DNA from: CAYYWP01 sp050176585
Lineage (GTDB): Bacteria; Desulfobacterota; Binatia; HRBIN30; CADEER01
Assembly (NCBI GenBank): GCA_050176585.1
Contig: JBFXHX010000071.1
Coordinates: 1 to 13,980, forward strand
Direction: 5' to 3'
DNA length: 13,980 nucleotides
Shown here: piece after piece, positions 6,605 to 13,748 of the stretch
How positions within the stretch are numbered: the stretch's first letter is position 1
Layout of the letters: the number at the start of each line of letters is the position of its first letter
Program-made: the position numbers and the translations under genes
The notes under the pieces: model-generated
Databases searched by the model: none
What the model was told of the DNA's origin: nothing
Seen by the model: the letters and a program-made list of their open reading frames with translations, nothing else

Positions 6605-6915
6605 GCGGAGGGGCCGCGCGGTCGCGCGGGCAGCGGCGCGTTCGTCTCACCGGCCTTGGCGAGCGTTGCGACGCCGGTGTCGCGCCGGACGGCCGCGACG
6701 AGCTGCTCGGCATTCGTGCGGGCCGGATCGTACTGACACAACACGCTGCCCGTGCGCGGCCGCACCTCCACCTCGCGCACGCCGCGTACCTTCGCGATGC
6801 GGTCCGCGAGCGCGGTGCACGCGCCGCGGTCGTGCCTCAGCCAGGGACAGCGCAGGCGGAGACGGCCGGGGCTCGCGTGCGCCAGCTCAATGATGCGCGG
6901 AACGGGAGTGGCCAT
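6589..6915 (-). CDS. HMA-like (ferredoxin-fold) domain protein lacking CxxC
   Basis: A 108-residue protein whose core (about 6-75) reads as a heavy-metal-associated-type beta-alpha-beta-beta-alpha-beta fold: ASPGRLRLRCPWLR, then a helix (CTALADRIAKVRGVREVEV), then GSVLCQYDPARTNAEQLVAAV. It lacks the CxxC metal-binding pair of true copper/zinc HMA domains. Its two cysteines near residues 19 and 29 and one near 56 are scattered. It fits the HMA2-like proteins found next to transport ATPases, where a regulatory or docking role is more likely than metal delivery. The ATG at 6915 overlaps the upstream membrane gene by 29 bases, and its stop overlaps the next gene by 16 bases. The frame extends upstream to 7074, but that part is an Arg-rich shadow of the neighbouring gene. 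Confidence 0.7.
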   Translation of the reverse strand: MATPVPRIIELAHASPGRLRLRCPWLRHDRGACTALADRIAKVRGVREVEVRPRTGSVLCQYDPARTNAEQLVAAVRRDTGVATLAKAGETNAPLPARPRGPSAWAAR

Positions 6916-7183
6916 CGGGTGATTTGCGAACGCGCGGCCGGACCGGGCGGCGCGTGTGCGCCTCGCGCGCCCGCGCGCCACGTGTGCGGGCCGAGCTGCG
7001 CGCCTCGGCGAGCAGGTCCTCGACATTCTCGCCGAGCACAGCGGCACGCGCGGACAGCGCGTCAAGGGCTGCATAGCCGGCGCTCGCGAGCTCCGTCAGC
7101 AGTGGCCGGAACCGCGACAGGATCGTGCTGCCGGCGATTCCCGCGGCAAAACCCATCAGGAACGAGGGGACATGGAACTTCAT
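6887..7183 (-). CDS. DUF5132-like small membrane protein
   Basis: A 98-residue protein with one hydrophobic N-terminal segment (VPSFLMGFAAGIAGSTIL, residues 5-22). An amphipathic helix follows (RPLLTELASAGYAALDALSARAAVLGENVEDLLAEA), then an Arg-rich C-terminus. This arrangement matches the DUF5132/YtxH-like small membrane proteins seen near P-type ATPases. The ATG at 7183 is very well supported: AAGGAGG (7197-7191) lies 7 bases upstream. The ATG overlaps the ATPase stop as ATGA, so translation is coupled. The ribosome site itself is encoded in the last codons of the ATPase. Function is unknown; it could be a stabilising subunit or regulator of the pump (inference). Confidence 0.7.
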   Translation of the reverse strand: MKFHVPSFLMGFAAGIAGSTILSRFRPLLTELASAGYAALDALSARAAVLGENVEDLLAEARSSARTRGARAREAHTRRPVRPRVRKSPDGHSRSAHH

Positions 7184-9975
7184 CGCGTGACCTCCTTCGC
7201 CTTAGACCGACGTGCGTCCTTCGCTCGCGCCGGGATCGCGTGCGGCGCGCTCGGCGGAACGCGGCCGTGTACGTGGACGGAGCGCCGTGCCGCGCGCGCG
7301 GAGCGCGGGACGCGCTGGCCGGCTGCCGCACCCGCCGGCTGGCGCCGGCGCAGATCACGGCCGGGGCGTACGATGCGATCATCGGCGGTGAATCGCACCG
7401 CTGCCCAGGGCAATACCGCACCGACAGCAAACCCCGCGAGCTCCAGCGCGCGCACGCCGCCGTGTAGCCCGAGCAATCCGCGCAGTGGCGGAAAGGTGAG
7501 CGCCCCCAGATGCAGTACCGCGGCGGCGCCGAGCCACCGCCCAAAGGATGGGTCGACCGGCTCGTTCGAGGGCCGGCAGGCGAGCGCATACCCCAGCTCC
7601 GCCCCGCCCAAGGTCGAAAACACCAACTGCGGACCGCCAGTCAAATGGCTCAGCATGCCCAGGCCGGCGAGCGCCAGGCCGTCGCGCACGACCGCGCGAC
7701 GGCCATGCGCATCCACCAGCGGCGCGTTCGGCGGCGCAGGCGGGCGTCCGAGAACGTCGCCGGACGCCTGCTCCCGCGTCAGCGCCACCGCTGGCAGGGT
7801 GTCGGACAGGAGGTTGAGCCACAGCAACTGAACCGGCGAGAACGGTTCGCGGGTCCCGGCGAGCGCTGCGCAAATTGCGAGCATGACCTCGGCGAGATTC
7901 GTCGCCAACACGAAGCGCACTGCGCGGCGCAGATTGTCCTGCACGACCCGGCCCTCGCCGACCGCCGCGACGATTCCGCGCAGATCGCCGCTGGCGAGCA
8001 CGACATCGGCGGCCTCACGCGCGAGATCGCTCGCGTCCGCGCCGACGGCGACGCCGACGTCGGCGGCCTTCAGAGCAGGCGCGTCATTCATGCCGTCGCC
8101 CGTCATCGCGACGATTACCCCTTGCGCGCGCAACGCGCGGACGATGGCGAGCTTCTGCTCGGGCGTGACCCGCGCCGCGGCGGCGAGCTGGTCGAGCGCG
8201 GCGGAAGCGCGGCGGCCGTTCCCGCCGACGAGTCGCGCCACCTGTGCGCCGTCGCGCACCGCGCCCGGCAAGCCGACCAGGCGTGCCACCGCCGCCGCCG
8301 TGCGGTGCTGGTCGCCAGTGAGGATCAGCGTGCGCAGGCCGGCGCGCGCCGCACTCTCTACCACGGCCGCCGCGCCCTCGCGGAGCGGGTCGCGGAGCCC
8401 GGCGAGCCCGATGAGGCGGAAATCGCGCCGCGGCTCCTGGCCGCGTATCACGCGCCGCCAGCCGAGCGCGAGCACCCGGAGCCCCTCGTCGGCCAACGCG
8501 TGGTTGCGCGCGAGCAGCCGCCGCCGGGTCGCGGCGGTGAGCGGCCGTCCGCGCGCATCGGCGCTGCACAGCCGCAGCACCTGCTCCGGTGCGCCTTTGA
8601 CGAACGCGAGATCGCCGCCCATGGGCGCGCGGTGCAGGCTGATCACGTAACGCACGCCGCCGTCGCGCTCACGCAGCTCGCGGCGCGGAAAGCGCTGCCG
8701 CAAGGCGGCGCGCTCCAGCCCGGCCGCCTCGGCCGCGCTCACCAATGCGCGCTCCGTGGAACTGCCGGCGATCGTCGTCTTGCCCTCGTGGCGTTGCACA
8801 TCGACATCGCTATTGAGCACGGCCGCCGCCAGCGCGAGCGTCGGTGGATGCTGAAACAAGCGCGCCGGCTCGGCGCGAACGGTCGCCGGGTCGACGCCAC
8901 CATCGGCGAACTCGAGCACCTCGAGCCGCATGTCGTTACAGGTCAACGTCCCCGTCTTGTCCGCGCAGACTACGCTCACGCCACCGAGGGCTTCCGCCGC
9001 CGCGAGGCGTCGCACGACGATGCCGTTCGCGCGCATGCGTTGCATCGCGCGCACCAGGGCGGCAGTGGCGACGACCGGTAACCCCTCCGGAATCGCGGCC
9101 ACCGCCAAGGCGATACCGCTGCGCAGAACCGCGCCGATCGGACGGCCGCGCAGGGCGCCGATGGTGGCGGTCACCGCTCCCGCTCCCAGTCCGGCGGCGG
9201 CCACCACGGCGCCGAGCTGATCGAGCTGGCGCTGCAAGGGCGTCGCCGGTGGCGGGTGGCGCTCGATCAGCGCCCGGACGCGCGCGAGCTCTGTGGCCGA
9301 CCCGGTCGCCGTGACCAGTGCTCGCCCGTGCCCACTGACGATCGTCGTACCGGCGAACAGCATCGCGCTCCGCAGCGCGAGCGTCGTGTCCTTCGCCACG
9401 GTATCGGCGCTCTTCGCCTGTGATTCGCTCTCGCCGGTCAGCGCCGCTTCTTCGGTGTGCAGCCGGTGCGACTCGAGCACGCGCAAATCAGCGGGCACCC
9501 GGTCGCCAGCCCGGCACAGCACGACGTCGCCGGGCACCAACACCGTAGCCGGCACGGAGCGGAGCGCGCCGCCGCGCACCACGGGCACCGCGCCGGCTTC
9601 CAATCGGCGCCAGGCGCCGAGCAGGTCCGCGCTGTGCCGCTCGATGCGGTACCCGATGGCGGCGTTCAGCCCAACCGCCGCCAGGATCGCCCCGGCATCG
9701 AGGCGATCGCCGATTGCGGCGGAGACCCCGGATGAACAGACGAGCAGCCCACTGGGAAGATTGGTGACTTGGTCGAGCAGCATTCGCCAGCGGCTGCGCT
9801 GTTCGAGATCCGGCATCGCATTGGGACCGAAGGCGTCCAGCCGGCGCGCCGCCTCTGCCTCGGTCAGGCCGCGTTCGCCGCTGCCCAGGCGGCTCAAGGC
9901 GACGCGCGCGGACATGGCATGCCACGCGCGCATAGGACTCGCACCCATTACTCGGCGGCGCCGCGCGCTGAGCAT
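7180..9975 (-). CDS. P-type cation-transporting ATPase, P2A-like (Ca2+-type)
   Basis: A 931-residue membrane pump exporting cations at the cost of ATP. The N-terminal Cation_ATPase_N motif (WHAMSARVALSRLG...GLTEAEAARRL, 18-46) is followed by the actuator TGES (180-183), PEGLP in TM4 (296-300), the phosphorylated Asp in DKTGTLT (D339), KGAPE (460-464) and TGDGMNDAP (625-633). Ion-site residues of SERCA-type pumps are conserved: E297 in TM4, N693 and E696 in TM5 (ATNLAEV), N721 and D725 in TM6 (NLLSD). This favours Ca2+ or Mn2+ over copper or zinc. Four more hydrophobic segments follow (about 763-862), then a roughly 68-residue Arg/Pro-rich tail uncommon for the family. Alternative starts are ATG at 9948 and 9933; none has a strong ribosome site. 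It is first in a four-gene overlapping unit. Confidence 0.93.
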   Translation of the reverse strand: MLSARRRRVMGASPMRAWHAMSARVALSRLGSGERGLTEAEAARRLDAFGPNAMPDLEQRSRWRMLLDQVTNLPSGLLVCSSGVSAAIGDRLDAGAILAAVGLNAAIGYRIERHSADLLGAWRRLEAGAVPVVRGGALRSVPATVLVPGDVVLCRAGDRVPADLRVLESHRLHTEEAALTGESESQAKSADTVAKDTTLALRSAMLFAGTTIVSGHGRALVTATGSATELARVRALIERHPPPATPLQRQLDQLGAVVAAAGLGAGAVTATIGALRGRPIGAVLRSGIALAVAAIPEGLPVVATAALVRAMQRMRANGIVVRRLAAAEALGGVSVVCADKTGTLTCNDMRLEVLEFADGGVDPATVRAEPARLFQHPPTLALAAAVLNSDVDVQRHEGKTTIAGSSTERALVSAAEAAGLERAALRQRFPRRELRERDGGVRYVISLHRAPMGGDLAFVKGAPEQVLRLCSADARGRPLTAATRRRLLARNHALADEGLRVLALGWRRVIRGQEPRRDFRLIGLAGLRDPLREGAAAVVESAARAGLRTLILTGDQHRTAAAVARLVGLPGAVRDGAQVARLVGGNGRRASAALDQLAAAARVTPEQKLAIVRALRAQGVIVAMTGDGMNDAPALKAADVGVAVGADASDLAREAADVVLASGDLRGIVAAVGEGRVVQDNLRRAVRFVLATNLAEVMLAICAALAGTREPFSPVQLLWLNLLSDTLPAVALTREQASGDVLGRPPAPPNAPLVDAHGRRAVVRDGLALAGLGMLSHLTGGPQLVFSTLGGAELGYALACRPSNEPVDPSFGRWLGAAAVLHLGALTFPPLRGLLGLHGGVRALELAGFAVGAVLPWAAVRFTADDRIVRPGRDLRRRQPAGAAAGQRVPRSARAARRSVHVHGRVPPSAPHAIPARAKDARRSKAKEVTR

Positions 9976-10216
9976 GTAGATACCGGGCGTTCAGGGCGTC
10001 GCGGCAGCGGGCGAGCCGGGCGCCGGCCGCATCGCAGCGCGGTCGCGCAGACCCGCGCCGCTCGGGCGTACCGCTCGCGCGCTCTGAATCCCTGTCGCTC
10101 CAACGAGAAGAGCCGTATCTCGGGCGGACGTGGACCGGGCTCGGAATGCCTCATCGACCGTCGGCTCAGCTCGCCCCGACACATCGTTCGTGGACTTAGT
10201 ACAAAAGCGAAATCAC

Positions 10217-10225
10217 ATTTTAGCA
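10217..10225 (-). promoter_or_regulatory. Extended -10 promoter candidate for the ATPase operon
   Basis: On the minus strand TGCTAAAAT (10225-10217) matches the extended -10 pattern TGnTATAAT with one mismatch in the hexamer. It sits in the only AT-rich patch of the spacer. A TTGACA (10251-10246) is also present, but 23 bases away, too far for a standard spacer. The predicted leader to the ATPase start would be about 240 bases. Confidence 0.35.
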
Positions 10226-10254
10226 TGATGAGCGTACGAACGAAGTGTCAAGCG

Positions 10255-10362
10255 TCACCGCGCGCACCGTGCGGTAAGAACACTCCCTCCCGTGTAAGAA
10301 CACCGGTGGTGTCCGCGTCGGCAACGCGGCGCCTTACCTGTGCTTCACCGGCGCGCACCGTG
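10255..10362 (+). repeat. Pair of 17-18 base direct repeats (TCACCG-CGCGCACCGTG)
   Basis: TCACCG followed by CGCGCACCGTG occurs at 10255-10271 and, with one extra G between the halves, at 10345-10362, 90 bases apart. The second copy runs into the palindrome CCGTG-G-CACGG (10358-10368). Both copies are upstream of the epimerase gene and flank the phased GTAAGAACAC repeats, so they may be further regulator sites. Confidence 0.4.
10274..10303. promoter_or_regulatory. Phased tandem repeat GTAAGAACAC x2 (candidate operator)
   Basis: The 10-mer GTAAGAACAC occurs at 10274-10283 and again at 10294-10303, identical and exactly 20 bp apart, about two DNA turns. It lies between the candidate ATPase promoter and the epimerase start. 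Such spacing is typical of tandem binding by response regulators or AraC-type proteins. The binding protein is unknown. Confidence 0.45.
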
Positions 10363-10415
10363 GCACGGTTCGTGCGCATGCGCCCGATCAGCCGTAAGCG
10401 GGAGGAGGCAACGAC

Positions 10416-11465
10416 ATGCGGATCGCCATCACCGGAGCGACTGGAAACGTCGGCACTAGTCTTATTCAGAGCCTGGAAAATGAATCTGCGGTGGAGTCGA
10501 TTCGCGCCATCGCGCGCCGGCGGCCGGCGGTCGCGATGCCGAAGGTCGAATGGGTTGCGGCCGATGTCGCCCGGGACGATCTCGCCGCGCTCTTCGACGG
10601 CGTGGACGCGGTCGTGCACCTCGCCTGGCTGATTCAACCCGAGCGCGACCTGGCGCTGCTCACCGTGACCAATGTGCACGGAAGCCAACGGACGTTCGAA
10701 GCAGTCGCGCAGGCGCGCGTTCCCGTCCTGGTGTACGCCTCGTCCGTGGGGGCGTATTCACCAGGGCCGAAAGACCGCTGCGTGGACGAACGGTGGCCGA
10801 CCGGGGGGATCCAGAGCGCGATCTATTCGCGCCAAAAAGCGGCTGTCGAGGCACTGCTGGACGCGTTCGAGCGGCGGCATGCGAACGTGCGGGTCGTGCG
10901 CATGCGGCCGGCGCTCATCTTCAAGCGCGCGTCGGGCAGCGAACAACGCCGCCTGTTCCTCGGGCCCCTATTTCCAGCCGCGCTTGCGCGGCCGGGGCGT
11001 ATCCCCGTGGTGCCGATTCACCCGCGCTTTCGCTTTCAGGCGGTGCACTCCCTTGACGTGGGCGAGGCGTACCGACTGGCGCTCGTGCGGCAGGTGAGCG
11101 GCGCCTTCAATCTGGCGGCCGACCCGATCCTGGATGGACACCGCCTTGCGCGCTTGCTACATGCGCGGCGGATTCCGGTGACGCCACGTGTTCTGCACGT
11201 GGCGGCCGCAATCGCCTGGCGACTCCATTTGACACCCGCGTCGGCCGGGTGGATCGACATGGCATTCGGCGCTCCCCTGATGGCGATAGGGCGCGCGCGG
11301 CGCGAGCTCGGCTGGGAAGCACGGCATTCGGCCGAGGACGCAATCCTAGAGGTCTTGCGCGGCATGGCCGATCACGCCGGCCTCAACACTCCTCCGCTCA
11401 AGCCTTCGACATGGCTCGGACGCACCCGGCGCGCCGCCACTGGCGAGGGACACCCGACCACATAG
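10416..11465 (+). CDS. NAD-dependent epimerase/dehydratase (extended SDR)
   Basis: A 349-residue Rossmann-fold oxidoreductase. The cofactor loop GATGNVG (7-13) follows strand MRIAIT, D50 ends strand two (VAAD), and HLAW (68-71) is the usual post-strand-four motif. The catalytic set is Ser109/110 (VYASSVGAYSPG) with Y137-x3-K141 (YSRQK). A C-terminal substrate region follows, with GAFNLAADP and a helical segment. Family members act on nucleotide sugars, aldehydes or ketones; the substrate is not evident. GGAGGAGG ends 7 bases upstream of the ATG, a strong ribosome site. It appears monocistronic, because the next gene is convergent, and it diverges from the ATPase operon across a repeat-rich control region. 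Confidence 0.9.
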   Translation: MRIAITGATGNVGTSLIQSLENESAVESIRAIARRRPAVAMPKVEWVAADVARDDLAALFDGVDAVVHLAWLIQPERDLALLTVTNVHGSQRTFEAVAQARVPVLVYASSVGAYSPGPKDRCVDERWPTGGIQSAIYSRQKAAVEALLDAFERRHANVRVVRMRPALIFKRASGSEQRRLFLGPLFPAALARPGRIPVVPIHPRFRFQAVHSLDVGEAYRLALVRQVSGAFNLAADPILDGHRLARLLHARRIPVTPRVLHVAAAIAWRLHLTPASAGWIDMAFGAPLMAIGRARRELGWEARHSAEDAILEVLRGMADHAGLNTPPLKPSTWLGRTRRAATGEGHPTT

Positions 11466-11558
11466 CCGGCCGAACGTCGAAGCGAGATGCGCCGCGGCTG
11501 GACGCAGGAGCTGCGAGCTGGCTCGGATCCGGTGATCGGCTCGGCGCGCTCGGTTCCG

Positions 11559-11771
11559 TCACGGCTCGCCCTGTGGCTCTCCCGCCAATATCGCCTTCAG
11601 CTCCGGGCTCAGCTGCATGCCGGCTCGCTGCTTCAGCTCCGCCATCCGCTTCAACAGCCGTTGCCGCACGTCCGTGGGAATGGTCGCGAGCTCCAACAGG
11701 TACGACAGCTCGGCCTCGAGCTGCGCTATCTCCACATACAATGGCACGTCGCGCGCGCGTGGTTCCGCCAT
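11559..11771 (-). CDS. Microprotein, predicted helical hairpin (paralogue-like to 13354-13518)
   Basis: A 70-residue protein, mostly charged amphipathic helix: helix one about 12-31 (VEIAQLEAELSYLLELA), a Pro32 turn, helix two about 34-50 (VRQRLLKRMAELKQRA), then a short tail (SPELKAILAGE). The heptad-like Leu spacing suggests an antiparallel coiled coil. The ATG at 11771 has a G-rich GGGGGT about 10 bases upstream; the frame extends to 11858 but without supporting signals. It aligns without gaps to the other microprotein on the far side of the CheB gene (I-x-Q-L-E-x-E-x3-L-x3-A-T-x5-R-Q shared). It is convergent with the epimerase. Function unknown. Confidence 0.6.
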   Translation of the reverse strand: MAEPRARDVPLYVEIAQLEAELSYLLELATIPTDVRQRLLKRMAELKQRAGMQLSPELKAILAGEPQGEP

Positions 11772-12060
11772 CGCATCTACCCCCGTACGCGGCGCATCTA
11801 ATGCCGAAGTTCCTTCCGCGCAAGTGTGGTGCTGCGCGCTGCGCAGACGTCGGGTCACCCGCCGTGGGCGGAGCGCCTATCGTGCGAATCGGGGGTGCCA
11901 CTGGCGCGCCGCAGTCGGGCGGTTCAGGTCATGAGCGCCACGTCAGCTACCCGGGTGGCGGGATCGCAACGGCTTCTCTGTGCGCGCCGTAGGACGCCGC
12001 GCGAGAGCGTGAGGCCGAGGCATATATGCTAGCGTGGGCTCCTGGAGTCTTCCCTTTCAC

Positions 12061-13140
12061 ATGCCGAAACGGGACATCGTAGTCGTCGGCGGATCATCTG
12101 GCGCACTCCCGGCATTGCAGGAGATTGCTGCTGGCCTGCCGCCCGGCCTTCCCGCCACCGTGCTCATCGTGGTGCACAGCGGGCCGGACACGCCCGGACT
12201 ACTGCCGGAGCTGCTCACCAGAGCCGGGCCGTTGCCGGCTAGCTACGCGGAAAACGGCGAGCAGTTCCGCCCCGGACGGATCTACTGCGCGCCGCCCGAC
12301 CGCCACCTGTTGCTGTCGGATGGACGCCTGAGCGTCACGTCGGGCCCGCGGGAGAATGGGTTCAGGCCGGCGGTCGATCCGCTATTCCGCACCGCGGCGC
12401 TACAACACGGTCCGCGGGTCGTCGGTATTGTGTTATCCGGTGGCCTCGACGACGGAACGCGAGGGCTCGACGTCGTGAAAAGGGCGGGTGGTGTCGCGAT
12501 CGCCCAAGACCCGGATGAAGCCGCGGTTCCACACATGCCGCTCAGCGCGATCCGATTCGTACACGTGGACTTCGTTCTCTCGGCGGTACAGATGCCGAGC
12601 GTGATCGTCCGCCTGGCGCACGAAAGAATCGGACCGGGAAAGAAGATCGGCAGCCAAAGCGGACGGGCGGACCGGGCTCGGGCGGGGACTAAGTTGCTCG
12701 AAGAGGGGATCGCGCCGGGGGCGCCGTCGCCGTTCACCTGCCCCGAGTGCGGGGGGGCGCTCTGGGAACAATCTGCCCCTGCGGTGACTTCCTACCAATG
12801 CCACGTCGGCCACGCGTTCACCGCCGAGGCGCTGAACACGAGCATCGACAATGGCATCGAGATGGCGATGTGGACTGCTCTGCGGGTGCTCCAAGAGAGT
12901 ATTGCGCTGCAGCGCAACATGGCACAACGGACGCGGAAGAGCGGCTTGACGGCGCTCGCGGATGCTTATGAAGCGCGAGCGGAGCACGGGTCCGAGCGGG
13001 CGGCCATCATCCGCACTGTCCTCACCGGTACCGCGAACGCCGGCCAGAGCCGGAACGCGCGGCGGCAACCCGCCCCCGACAAGCGACGCCGACGCAAGCG
13101 CAAATCCGATGAGCGCACCCCGAGCGTGGACAAGCACTGA
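12061..13140 (+). CDS. Stand-alone CheB-type methylesterase domain with C-terminal zinc-ribbon-like module
   Basis: A 359-residue protein. Residues about 5-185 are a CheB protein-glutamate methylesterase domain with the Ser-His-Asp triad in place: Ser12 (VVVGGSSGA), His39 (LIVVHSGPD) and Asp131 (LSGGLDDGTRG). The CAPPDRHLLL segment (76-85) is also typical. CheB removes methyl groups from chemoreceptors. Here the usual N-terminal phosphoreceiver domain is absent, so activity would not be controlled by CheA in the classical way. After a linker, C227-x2-C230 and C247/H248/H251 (FTCPECGG ... YQCHVGHAF) look like a zinc ribbon. A helical region (about 254-325) and a Lys/Arg-rich tail follow. ATG at 12061 is preferred because the domain begins there; a GTG at 12034 is possible. 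No receptor, CheR or CheA gene is nearby. Confidence 0.88.
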   Translation: MPKRDIVVVGGSSGALPALQEIAAGLPPGLPATVLIVVHSGPDTPGLLPELLTRAGPLPASYAENGEQFRPGRIYCAPPDRHLLLSDGRLSVTSGPRENGFRPAVDPLFRTAALQHGPRVVGIVLSGGLDDGTRGLDVVKRAGGVAIAQDPDEAAVPHMPLSAIRFVHVDFVLSAVQMPSVIVRLAHERIGPGKKIGSQSGRADRARAGTKLLEEGIAPGAPSPFTCPECGGALWEQSAPAVTSYQCHVGHAFTAEALNTSIDNGIEMAMWTALRVLQESIALQRNMAQRTRKSGLTALADAYEARAEHGSERAAIIRTVLTGTANAGQSRNARRQPAPDKRRRRKRKSDERTPSVDKH

Positions 13141-13353
13141 CACGCCTCGTCATGGAGCGCGGGGCGCGACCCCCAAGCGAATGCTTCACCTGCCACGCCG
13201 GCGCGGGCAGCTACGGGATGGATAGATGGCGTTACCGATCGGCAGACCACCCGGCGAAGGGGAGGCGGCCACCCGGCGGTCGGCCGATCGAGCGGGTTCG
13301 CGCCGCGGCGCCGTCACACACCGCGCGCAGTCGGCCAAGATGTGCTGCCGGAG

Positions 13354-13518
13354 TCAGCTTGGCGCCTGCTCCAGGGCGGCGCGGATACGCGAGATGCGAA
13401 TCTGAATTTCGTTCACCTTCTGGCGGTGAGCGGGCTCCAGCGTGGCGACGGATGAAAGGAGCTCCGTCTCCCGCTCGAGTTGTTGGATCTGGGCATGCAT
13501 CTGAGACTCAGAGAGCAT
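13354..13518 (-). CDS. Microprotein, predicted helical hairpin (paralogue-like to 11559-11771)
   Basis: A 54-residue protein (MLSESQMHAQ, then IQQLERETELLSSVATLEPA, then a second charged helix ending RIRAALEQAPS). Two amphipathic helices are separated by a turn at Pro29. The ATG at 13518 has AAGGGG about 6 bases upstream; the frame extends to 13779 but the extra part is unlike protein and crosses the start of the next gene on the other strand. It is convergent with the CheB-type gene and related to the microprotein on its other side. It is too short to assign a family; a small protein-protein adaptor is a guess. Confidence 0.6.
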   Translation of the reverse strand: MLSESQMHAQIQQLERETELLSSVATLEPAHRQKVNEIQIRISRIRAALEQAPS

Positions 13519-13748
13519 CGATACCCCTTGGGCTACCCGGCTGCCGGCCGTAGCCAGCACTCCCCCCCGACATGCGCAGCATGACACAATGTCGGCCCGC
13601 CGCAACCAGTGCGGCATAAATCGAACCCGCGTCTCCATGCGTCCGGTCGCGGTTCCCATTAACCGGCGTGCTCGAGACTCGTTCTCAGCACGCAGCGTCC
13701 CGGGTCGTTCGTGTACCGTATGCCGGCGGTCGTAGTTGGCGAGGGCTA

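Larger units (their letters stand above)
9976..10415. other. 440-base divergent control region between ATPase operon and epimerase
   Basis: No gene is firmly supported here. The region contains an AT-rich island around 10195-10230 with a candidate promoter for the ATPase operon, phased direct repeats at 10274-10303, a longer repeated block at 10255-10271 and 10345-10362, and a short palindrome CCGTG-G-CACGG at 10358-10368. A 68-codon open frame (10154-9948, minus) overlaps the ATPase start but has no ribosome site or recognisable similarity. Confidence 0.55.

Noticed and set aside
6081..6713. 210-codon minus-strand frame covering 6081-6307
   Set aside because: Composition is Arg/Ser-rich, it overlaps two better genes in other frames, and no ribosome site was seen. 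The 261 bases between the dioxygenase and the operon end appear non-coding.
7510..9081. 523-codon plus-strand frame opposite the ATPase
   Set aside because: The ATPase on the other strand has every family motif in place; this frame is a high-GC antisense shadow.
9948..10154. 68-codon minus-strand frame (MRHSEPG...) overlapping the ATPase start
   Set aside because: The overlap fits the operon style, but there is no ribosome site, the second half is Arg/Pro-rich, and no similarity is recognisable. Kept as an open possibility only.
13152..13553. Plus-strand open frame containing a CxxCH heme-like motif (ECFTCH)
   Set aside because: The rest of the frame is low-complexity and Arg/Pro-rich, has no signal peptide, and overlaps the better supported microprotein on the other strand. 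The motif is probably chance.
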